A stretch of DNA of 22,840 nucleotides from the IMG/VR virus record IMGVR_UViG_3300045999_002198, positions 1-22,840 of that record; one strand, 5' to 3'. Under the pieces are notes generated by a model. It was not told the origin of the DNA. It was given only the letters and a program-made list of their open reading frames with translations, and made no database searches. This stretch comes from a virus. Both the position numbers and the translations under genes were made by a program. Of the stretch, positions 8,206-14,243 are shown one piece after another; the first letter of the stretch is position 1, and each line of letters opens with the position of its first letter.

Positions 8206-8229
8206 TTGCCCCGACCGAAGCCGGGGCAA
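8206..8229 (-). terminator. Stable UUCG-loop hairpin between structural genes
   Basis: On the minus strand, TTGCCCCGGC and GTCGGGGCAA form a 10-bp stem (one G-T pair) around a TTCG tetraloop closed by C-G, an exceptionally stable RNA loop. It sits 6 bases past the stop of the 131-residue gene and about 20 bases before the next ATG. No run of T follows, so it is more likely an RNA-processing, 3'-end-protecting or pausing element than a complete intrinsic terminator. Confidence 0.6.
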
Positions 8230-8235
8230 AACCTA

Positions 8236-8631
8236 TTAGCCAGCGATGCGGTACAGGTTGTACGTTGTCGCGCTTGTCTTAACAGCACGGAACAGTACGC
8301 TGCGCGATGCAACGCCTGTGCCAACGCCGACCAGCGTCCAGCCAGTGCCTACTACGATAGTAGGAACGCCGGTGCTGGTAGCAATCAAAGAAAACTCAAA
8401 CGATGAGTTTACTTTGGCGCTGCTGATGTCGGCGTCAACAACGCTAACAGCAGGAAGCGTAAGGTCAGCAGTGCTGCTCGAAGTGTATACAACTGCGCCG
8501 CCAGCCAAATCGGCAGTGGTTAGCGTAGCTGCTGCGGTGTACGCAGTAGGGATAGATGAAGTACCAAGAGTAACTTCGCCAAGATTTCCGTCGCCGACTT
8601 GATAACCGCCAGCACCATTAGGAAGAGCCAT
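8236..8631 (-). CDS. Putative capsid-associated/decoration-like protein (131 aa)
   Basis: A 131-residue Thr/Ser/Val/Ala/Gly-rich protein predicted to be all beta (TADLTLPAVSVVDADI; SSFEFSLIATSTGVPTIVVGTGWTLVGVG; RSVLFRAVKTSATTYNLYRI). It follows the coat gene directly, separated by a strong terminator, and is bounded downstream by a second stable hairpin. It can therefore be expressed at a level separate from coat. Its SD-like AAAGGA lies right at the end of the terminator T-run. Position after coat and beta-rich composition suggest a decoration or head-associated protein; I know no characterised homologue. Confidence 0.55.
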   Translation of the reverse strand: MALPNGAGGYQVGDGNLGEVTLGTSSIPTAYTAAATLTTADLAGGAVVYTSSSTADLTLPAVSVVDADISSAKVNSSFEFSLIATSTGVPTIVVGTGWTLVGVGTGVASRSVLFRAVKTSATTYNLYRIAG

Positions 8632-8645
8632 AATAAAAATCCTTT

Positions 8646-8677
8646 AAAAAAGTTGGCCCCCGGCAAACCGAGGGCCA
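8646..8677 (-). terminator. Rho-independent terminator after the coat gene
   Basis: Read on the minus strand, TGGCCCTCGG and CCGGGGGCCA form a 10-bp stem (one T-G wobble) closed by a 4-base TTTG loop. Two bases later there is a run of six T. It begins 9 bases after the coat stop. Genes on the same strand continue downstream, so it would act as a partial terminator that keeps coat transcript high and lowers distal transcription. Confidence 0.8.
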
Positions 8678-8685
8678 GTGTTAAA

Positions 8686-9894
8686 TTAACCCCACATCCG
8701 GACGGCCATTTGTGGACGGATCGTGCTGTAACCATACAGAACGTCAATACGGCAAGGCATACGGTCGTTGTTGATGTCGTACTGACGAACAACGCGCAAG
8801 CTGATGCCGTTATGCACCTGACGCGAAGCCATATCTACGCCCTGTGGGAGCAGAAGGTCGGCGGTTGCGAAGGTGATAGCGTCCTTGTGGTATACAAGGT
8901 TCTGAGCGTACTGTGTGGACGCCGCGCCGACGAACACGATTGCCTTGCTGTTGCCGGGCAGTGTGTTGACGGTGGCGAGTGCGTGGCCAGCCGAGTAAAT
9001 CGGTGCAACAGTGATGTTGCCTGCGCCAGAAGCGTTGAGCGTGACATCAGCCAACGCAACGAACTGGAACAACGAACCTGTGCTTTCACGCGTCTGTGGG
9101 TTGACTGAGAAGCAGTCAGCAACAGTGAACACGTCACCAGCCTTGACAGTTGCAGCGTTACCCGCACCAGTGATGGCAACGGTTGTTGCACCTTCAGTGG
9201 TGATTGCAGCCGAAGTCGTGCCGCCAGTTGCAGTACGCGAACCAGTGGTGAACTGCTTGATGGACTGCGACATATTGATTTCGTCGAAACCAAGTACGCC
9301 TGTACCCATCATGCCGTTCTTGAACTGCTTGCTGATTGTGTCGGTTGGGTTGAAAAGACCCTTCAAGCCTTCGACCAAGCCAGCGTTAGCTGCTGGGTTG
9401 ACGGTGGCGTAACGTGGCGACATCACCGCAGCGTTTTCGTTCAGCTTCTGCTGTGCAGCAAGAAGAACTGCCGAAGTGCCGGGAGTTGTGCCGGGCGTGC
9501 CGACCGAGTTACCGATGGTCGCATACGCGTTTGCAACGTCAGCGTCGATGCTGGAAGCAAGCTGCGAGATACGTGGCTTGAGAACGCGCTCTGCGAAATC
9601 GTCAAGCTGCATGGTCAATTCAGCAGATGTGAAGTTGACGCCGATGTGCTTCTGGTTGGCAACGGTCAGCGTTGTGAACTGTTCGTTGTCGTCCTGTACC
9701 TGAAGGGCTGCGCCGTCAGTTACGAGCGCACGGTCTGGAAGACGGATACGCAGGGTTGAGCCAATTTTAGCACCTTCAACAGCGAAGCTGTCGTCGTACT
9801 GGCGGTTTACGTTACGTGTGAGTACGAGGTTGTTCTCCAGAATTTCCAGAGCCTTCCGCGTAATCATGTCAATTGTTAAAATCGAGTTAGACAT
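8686..9894 (-). CDS. Major capsid (coat) protein, P22-like
   Basis: A 402-residue protein (P22 coat is 430). The N-terminal pattern SILTIDMITRKALEILENNLVLTRNVNRQYDDSF followed by GSTLRIRLPDRALVTDG, and VANQKHIGVNFTSAELTMQLDDFAERVLKP, match the P22 coat protein family (HK97 fold: N-arm, spine helix, P-domain). Residues about 215-310 form a Thr/Ala/Gly/Val-rich beta region where P22 carries its inserted domain. The C-terminus GISLRVVRQYDINNDRMPCRIDVLYGYSTIRPQMAVRMWG is typical of the family. The gene starts 15 bases after the scaffold stop and ends just before a strong terminator. Assembly into the icosahedral shell with the scaffold protein upstream is inferred from the family. Confidence 0.9.
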   Translation of the reverse strand: MSNSILTIDMITRKALEILENNLVLTRNVNRQYDDSFAVEGAKIGSTLRIRLPDRALVTDGAALQVQDDNEQFTTLTVANQKHIGVNFTSAELTMQLDDFAERVLKPRISQLASSIDADVANAYATIGNSVGTPGTTPGTSAVLLAAQQKLNENAAVMSPRYATVNPAANAGLVEGLKGLFNPTDTISKQFKNGMMGTGVLGFDEINMSQSIKQFTTGSRTATGGTTSAAITTEGATTVAITGAGNAATVKAGDVFTVADCFSVNPQTRESTGSLFQFVALADVTLNASGAGNITVAPIYSAGHALATVNTLPGNSKAIVFVGAASTQYAQNLVYHKDAITFATADLLLPQGVDMASRQVHNGISLRVVRQYDINNDRMPCRIDVLYGYSTIRPQMAVRMWG

Positions 9895-9909
9895 GGTAAT
9901 AATCCCAAA

Positions 9910-10695
9910 TTATCTGTTGCGTTGTGCCTCGTACTTCTTGATCTGTCGCAACCGTTCGGCTTCGATCCATTCCGACGTACTCATCGTTTTAGTCGAACGA
10001 GGGTCGGTTGTATCGTACTGGGTTGACCCAGCAGAACGAGCAGTGACAGGCGCAATTGGTGCCGGGGCGGTTGAAGTTCTTTTAACCGGCGGATTTGAAG
10101 ACAATGATGCTTCAAGTTTTCCAATTTCTTTTGCCTGCAAAATTGGCGCTAGACGGGCGATACGATCAGCTTCTTTCGGATTTAAGCCGAGATAATATAG
10201 AACGTCTGGGCCTGCGTCTGACGCTTGGATGCTTTGTGCCATGAAATCCGTAATCGGAAGGTCTGGGTTATATGCGACTTGTTCAAAGTCATCATACTTG
10301 TCCCGCGCCGCTTCTTCACGGTCATGGTAGGCGTCCTGCATTTCAGCTTGCTGTCGGGCAGTTTCCCGCCGTGCCAACAATTCTTCGGCTTTACGTTCGG
10401 CCAAAACCTCTGCGTAATCCTCATAAGTCTCAAATTGTTCAGGGGCTATGTCATACACCGCCTGTTGGCGGGCCTGCATTTCCTCTGCTCTTTGAGCCTG
10501 TTCGCGCTCCCATTTGCGCTGTTCTCTTGCGAGGCGCTTGCCAACAATCGCGTCAAGTTCTTCTTGTGTGAAGGACTTATTTGCTTCCTGTTCAGCAGGC
10601 GTTTCCGGCGTCGTGTTTTCTACAGGCTCGATTGCTGCCGTGGCTTCGAGTTCTGGCGCGGAGGCATCCGCTACGTTGGGGACTGTTTCGTCCAT
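9910..10695 (-). CDS. Scaffolding protein
   Basis: A 261-residue, highly charged, mostly helical protein. An acidic Ala/Glu/Thr/Pro-rich N-terminus (1-42) is followed by a long Glu/Gln/Arg/Ala-rich helix or coiled coil (about 43-145; KRLAREQRKWEREQAQRAEEM and similar), a short conserved segment NPDLPITDFMAQSI, and a basic C-terminus (about 195-261; TSEWIEAERLRQIKKYEAQRNR). In P22 the basic C-terminal helix-turn-helix binds the coat protein. It lies directly before coat, the canonical position. The AUG is preceded by GGAG 6 bases upstream, which is inside a small hairpin (10700-10714), so translation may be controlled. Confidence 0.8.
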   Translation of the reverse strand: MDETVPNVADASAPELEATAAIEPVENTTPETPAEQEANKSFTQEELDAIVGKRLAREQRKWEREQAQRAEEMQARQQAVYDIAPEQFETYEDYAEVLAERKAEELLARRETARQQAEMQDAYHDREEAARDKYDDFEQVAYNPDLPITDFMAQSIQASDAGPDVLYYLGLNPKEADRIARLAPILQAKEIGKLEASLSSNPPVKRTSTAPAPIAPVTARSAGSTQYDTTDPRSTKTMSTSEWIEAERLRQIKKYEAQRNR

Positions 10696-10699
10696 GTTT

Positions 10700-10714
10700 A
10701 ACTCCTATGGAGTT
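10700..10714 (-). promoter_or_regulatory. Hairpin enclosing the scaffold ribosome binding site
   Basis: On the minus strand AACTCC-ATA-GGAGTT is a perfect 6-bp inverted repeat with a 3-base loop. The GGAG Shine-Dalgarno of the scaffold gene (6 bases before ATG 10695) lies in the 3' arm. When folded, the site would be hidden. The fold is weak enough to be opened by ribosomes or displaced by a protein. Confidence 0.5.
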
Positions 10715-10802
10715 CCTGATGTGCCGCACCAGTACGGTTAATGGTCAAACTACAGTAAAATTTATAGCTTGACAATATGCTTGGTTTGTTCCGCTTATCG
10801 GA

Positions 10803-11720
10803 TCATGCTGTGTAGCTACCCGACGAAGTGAACGTCAAAATTGTGTTGGCGCCTGAAGTCGTAACTGTAGGCGAACCTGTGGTTGTGCCAGTGTATCGAG
10901 CAGTTGGTACAGACAAAATAATAACGCCTGAACCGCCCGCACCGCCGGTACGGACTGTGCCGCCGCCGCCAGTGCCGGCACCGCCGCCGCCGCCGCCAAG
11001 GTTTGCAGTTCCTGCGGTACCGTTAGCGGCTGCGCCGCCGTTACCGCCGCCCCCAGCACCGCCGGTGCCAGCCGTGCCAGCTATGCGTTTACCGCCGCCG
11101 CCGCCGCCGGCATAAGTTACTGAAGAACCAGTGATTGAACTTGCAGTACCCGCTCCGCCGTTACCACCTGAAGTACCCGTGCCAGCAGAACCAACAGCAG
11201 AAGCGCCGCCGCCGCCGCCGCCAACTTGCGCGTCAGCGTCTACAAAGCTATCTTGACCGGCGCCTCCATTACGACCTTGGCCGCTAGTTCCAGCGCCGCC
11301 AGATGTAATTGAAAACCCAAATGAACCTGAGCCGCCGCCGCCTGAGCCGCCAGCAACACCGTTGCCACCGTTTAGGCCGCTGCCCGCGCCGCCGCCGGTT
11401 GCCGATACACTTAATGCCGAAGAGTTGTTTCCGTTAACACCGTTACCGTTTCCGGACTGCACAGCGCCGCCCGCGCCGACAGTAATTGTGTACACTGTTG
11501 CGGCGGTTAGGCTTGACGTGCCAGATAACAACCCGCCTGCGCCGCCGCCGCCGGTCCCCATGTTGGTGTCGTTTGAACCGCCAGACGCGCCGCCAGCAAC
11601 AATTAAATAGTCGGCGTTGTAAGGTGTGGTTGGCGCCACTACCCCGCCGCGCGTAGACAGCGTGGTAGAGGCTTTTAAACCTATACCTATACCATTACGG
11701 ACGGGGACGCCGAAACTCAT
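10803..11720 (-). CDS. Glycine-rich adhesin-like protein (305 aa)
   Basis: A 305-residue protein, about one third Gly. A short N-terminus (MSFGVPVRNGIGIGLKAS) leads to TPYNADYLIVAGGASGGS and then long Gly/Ala/Ser/Asn tracts (about 55-255). The C-terminus is VIILSVPTARYTGTTTGSPTV...TFTSSGSYTA. This layout (YL-[MI]-VAGGG start, Gly-rich body, FTSSGS end) is shared with the 494-residue protein of the same cassette. It resembles the glycine-rich tip domains known from T-even phage adhesins, where stacked polyglycine-II helices carry receptor-binding loops. The ATG overlaps the stop of the gene upstream (ATGA). A surface or receptor-binding role is inferred. Confidence 0.65.
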   Translation of the reverse strand: MSFGVPVRNGIGIGLKASTTLSTRGGVVAPTTPYNADYLIVAGGASGGSNDTNMGTGGGGAGGLLSGTSSLTAATVYTITVGAGGAVQSGNGNGVNGNNSSALSVSATGGGAGSGLNGGNGVAGGSGGGGSGSFGFSITSGGAGTSGQGRNGGAGQDSFVDADAQVGGGGGGASAVGSAGTGTSGGNGGAGTASSITGSSVTYAGGGGGGKRIAGTAGTGGAGGGGNGGAAANGTAGTANLGGGGGGAGTGGGGTVRTGGAGGSGVIILSVPTARYTGTTTGSPTVTTSGANTILTFTSSGSYTA

Positions 11721-12034
11721 CGGATGTTAATCGGCTTTGCGTACATCGTGCCGCCGGCGCTGATCTGGATTGCGCTGACGCGCCATACGCCGCCGTTGCC
11801 GCTGGCATCGCCGGGTTGCGGTACGTAAATCGGTACAGGCGTGTTGGCAGGGAGCGGCGTGTCAGCCGTTGTAGCTGTGGCGCTGTTACCGACGCGGATG
11901 TAAGCGTCAGATGTACACCACACCAGCACGCCTTGCGGGCCAGCGTTCCAGCCAGTTACCGAACCAGCAGTTCCGGTGTAAGCTACGCTTTGAGTAGCAA
12001 AACCGGCGTCGTTAAGAGGGCGTAAAATTTCCAT
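11717..12034 (-). CDS. Small beta-rich virion-associated protein (105 aa)
   Basis: A 105-residue protein (MEILRPLNDAGFATQSVAYTGTAGSV...) with alternating short strands (GVLVWCTSDAYIRVGNSATAT; TPLPANTPVPIYVPQPGD; VWRVSAIQISAGGTMYAKPI) and no charged helices. I recall similar short proteins in phage tail regions without a known function. Its stop overlaps the start of the Gly-rich protein (ATGA), so the two are probably made in proportion. It could be a base or adaptor for the adhesin. Confidence 0.55.
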   Translation of the reverse strand: MEILRPLNDAGFATQSVAYTGTAGSVTGWNAGPQGVLVWCTSDAYIRVGNSATATTADTPLPANTPVPIYVPQPGDASGNGGVWRVSAIQISAGGTMYAKPINIR

Positions 12035-12045
12035 ATGTCGCGTCC

Positions 12046-12408
12046 TTATGCGAGAAATTTAAGTTTATACAGCGTGCTGTAGTACAGACCAAAAATCTCG
12101 TCGATAATGTTCTGGAGTGGGGTACACTCCTTATCGACGACTTTATACCGCATTTCCATCAGTTCGTCTACTTGACCTTCTAGAAACTCGACAATGTTGT
12201 TTGTCTTCTTGGCCGACATAAGCGAAATAGGGCCGATCAGGCCGTATTTGCCTTGATAGGCTTCTGCAAATTTGTCAGCCAGTTCAATCACTTCATCGTA
12301 AAAAGTGTTCAAAGCAGAGTGCTTGGCAAAGCTGCGTGTGTTCAGGTGCGTCGAATGGGCCACATCGCGCGCCAGAAACAATGTGCCTATAAAGTTAGCG
12401 CAGCTCAT
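12046..12408 (-). CDS. Ferritin/Dps-like helical protein of unknown function (120 aa)
   Basis: The start at ATG 12408 overlaps the upstream stop (ATGA) and gives 120 residues; an upstream in-frame start (12444) would overlap the previous gene by 40 bases. The protein is predicted all-helical, with a compact motif HSTHLNTRSFAKH followed by NTFYDEVIELADKFAEAYQG. Taking His18, His30, Asp45 and Glu49, the spacing is H-x11-H-x14-D-x3-E. This is the same spacing as the ferroxidase residues His51, His63, Asp78 and Glu82 of E. coli Dps, while the position equal to Asp67 is Asn34. It therefore looks like a diverged ferritin-like four-helix protein. I recall close relatives in aquatic phages without assigned function. 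Iron binding is an inference. Confidence 0.6.
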   Translation of the reverse strand: MSCANFIGTLFLARDVAHSTHLNTRSFAKHSALNTFYDEVIELADKFAEAYQGKYGLIGPISLMSAKKTNNIVEFLEGQVDELMEMRYKVVDKECTPLQNIIDEIFGLYYSTLYKLKFLA

Positions 12409-12749
12409 GTGGTTGCAACCCATGCCATTTCGTCTTCGCTCCACGCGTATGAGTTACCGTCTGTAGGATACAGAATTGGCGCGGTCCAAAAGCAAGTGTC
12501 TTCATCAAGCACCCACGACGGAAAGGGCTGTGGCGCGTAAAACGCGTCGCGTTCCGCGTCATAGGTGAAACCAATGCCCGCGTAGTTCATACGCAACGGG
12601 CGTCCGTCTGGATGCTGCCCACCATGCGTGTTGTATGATGTCTGCACCCACATCGCGGGATCGCCGAACAGGCCTGTGTCGATAACGTCCTGCTCAATTA
12701 CCAGAACTTCAGTGACGATGCCGTCTTCTATTTTTGCAAAATGTGCCAT
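12405..12749 (-). CDS. Aquatic-phage conserved protein of unknown function (114 aa)
   Basis: A 114-residue acidic, Trp/Tyr-rich protein: MAHFAKIEDGIVTEVLVIEQD, then MWVQTSYNTHGGQHPDG, MNYAGIGFTYDAERDAFY, PQPFPSWVLDEDTCFW and YPTDGNSYAWSEDEMAWV. I recognise this set of motifs from proteins of cyanophages and other marine T4-like and podo-like phages, where they lie near tail or fibre genes and have no known function. The paired motifs FPSWVLDEDTCFWTAP and YAWSEDEMAW suggest a small beta-rich fold with two repeated WxxDExxxW-like units. The stop overlaps the next start (ATGA). A virion surface accessory is likely from context. Confidence 0.7.
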   Translation of the reverse strand: MAHFAKIEDGIVTEVLVIEQDVIDTGLFGDPAMWVQTSYNTHGGQHPDGRPLRMNYAGIGFTYDAERDAFYAPQPFPSWVLDEDTCFWTAPILYPTDGNSYAWSEDEMAWVATT

Positions 12750-12758
12750 TGTACGTCC

Positions 12759-14243
12759 TTAGAATGTAATCGAACCGGAAGAAGTAAACCTGTAAATTGT
12801 AATGCCTCCGATGGTCCCTACGGTTGGTGAGCCAGTGGTCGATGTCGCAAGAACAGGGGTGCTAATGACAACAACACCTGAACCGCCGTTACCGCCGTTA
12901 AGCCGACCGAGGCCAACAGCAGAAGCAGCCCCGCCGCCTCCTCCTCCGCCGCCTGTGTTGGCCGTTCCGTTTGTAGCGTTTGTCGGTACGGCTGGCGCGG
13001 CACCATCGCCGCCGCCGCCATTGCCGCCGCGACCAACGCCATTGGCGTCAGCTAACTGTGCAGTGCATCCGCCGCCGCCGCCGCCGTAAAATACTGAAGC
13101 GCCGGTTATCGTAGACAAAACGCCCGCGCCGCCGTTTCCGCCTATTTGTGATGTTGTTAAGCCGCCAACATTACCAGAGCCACCTGCGCCGCCGCCGCCG
13201 CCGCCGCCGTAATTACCAATGACAGCGGTGCCGCCTACAGAGCCTTGATTTGCTGTAGCTGTGCCGCCAGAACTGAAAGTAGTTGGTTGACCCGCGCCGC
13301 CACCAGAACCGCCGGAACCGCCGGCTGTTGCCGTGCGACCCCCGCCAGCGCCGCCGCCGACAGCAGTTGTAGCGCCTGTTAAGGTTGTGTTGCTGCCTTG
13401 AACACCTGCGCCGTCACCCGCGGTTTGACCTGAGCCGCCAGCGCCGATGGATATTGTGTACGTTCCCGTAGCAAATGCTGCGTTGCCAGCTACAACACCA
13501 CCGCCGCCGCCGGCGCCCGCAGCGTAGTAATCGCCGGGTGTATTGCCACTGCCGCCGCCCCCGCCGCCGGCTACCATCAGGTATGTAAGCTGCGGTACAA
13601 GCGCCGAACCAAAAGAACTATTCCATTGATTTGTGCCGGTTTTAATTAGCTGCAAAGTGCTTTTTGGAATGATCGTCGCAGGGTTGGAAACAGTTCCTAC
13701 GCCATTTTGGCTAACAGTAACGCCCGTTGTGGACAGGCTGATAGCCGTAGTACCCATGTTTACGACAGTAAGCACGGAGCCAATCGGAAAGGCTACCGAT
13801 GCGTTTGTAGGAAGGGTTATGGTTTGCGCGCCAGTGTTAGCAGAATAAATCTGCTTTCCTGCGTCGTCTATTACAAACGTGTAATTGCCGTTTTGGGCGT
13901 TTTGCAGATACGCAACGCCGCCGGTCGCCGCCGTCGTTTGTGTTGTGCCGTCAGGGAACTTAAACCCGCCGGTGGTGCTTTCCACCTTTCCGACAACAGA
14001 TAGCTTTTCCGCAGGCGTTGAAGTGCCGACGCCGAGGCTACCATTAAAGCTAACATTACCCGCAGCAGTTACAGCAATGGGCAGTTCCTGCACTACACCA
14101 GCGCCCGATGTGTCGCGGCCAATTACTGTGCCAGCAGCCGCCATTAGTTCGTGTTCTGCGTTCCAATCGGACGGCTGAATAAGCGAAGCGTCAGTGCCGT
14201 CAGCTTTAGCTGACTGAAAAATATGTTTGAGACTTACGGTCAT
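12759..14243 (-). CDS. Glycine-rich tail fibre/adhesin-like protein (494 aa)
   Basis: A 494-residue protein. The N-terminus (about 1-110) has motifs common in phage tail fibres: SLKHIFQSAKADGTDASLIQPSDWNAEH, GSLGVGTSTPAEKLSVVGKV and FKFPDGTTQTTAA. Residues about 110-220 are a beta-rich segment (YTFVIDDAGKQIYSAN; VGTVSNPATIIPKSTLQLIKTGTNQWNSSFGS). From about 225 (YLMVAGGGGGGSGN) to about 455 there are long polyglycine tracts with Ala/Asn/Thr loops. The end is GGSGVVVISTPVLATSTTGSPTV...YRFTSSGSITF. The Gly-rich body resembles polyglycine receptor-binding tips of T-even adhesins. The ATG overlaps the portal stop by 4 bases. It is a likely receptor-binding fibre, unusually placed between portal and scaffold. 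Confidence 0.7.
   Translation of the reverse strand: MTVSLKHIFQSAKADGTDASLIQPSDWNAEHELMAAAGTVIGRDTSGAGVVQELPIAVTAAGNVSFNGSLGVGTSTPAEKLSVVGKVESTTGGFKFPDGTTQTTAATGGVAYLQNAQNGNYTFVIDDAGKQIYSANTGAQTITLPTNASVAFPIGSVLTVVNMGTTAISLSTTGVTVSQNGVGTVSNPATIIPKSTLQLIKTGTNQWNSSFGSALVPQLTYLMVAGGGGGGSGNTPGDYYAAGAGGGGGVVAGNAAFATGTYTISIGAGGSGQTAGDGAGVQGSNTTLTGATTAVGGGAGGGRTATAGGSGGSGGGAGQPTTFSSGGTATANQGSVGGTAVIGNYGGGGGGGAGGSGNVGGLTTSQIGGNGGAGVLSTITGASVFYGGGGGGCTAQLADANGVGRGGNGGGGDGAAPAVPTNATNGTANTGGGGGGGGAASAVGLGRLNGGNGGSGVVVISTPVLATSTTGSPTVGTIGGITIYRFTSSGSITF

Noticed and set aside
10225-10701. A 158-codon plus-strand frame rich in Phe, Leu and Cys.
   Set aside because: Antisense of the Glu/Gln-rich scaffold coiled coil, which explains its composition.
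10696-10802. Promoter candidates in the gap before scaffold (TTGTCA, TATAAA on the minus strand; TTGACA on the plus strand).
   Set aside because: None has both hexamers at an acceptable spacing, so I list only the ribosome-site hairpin here.
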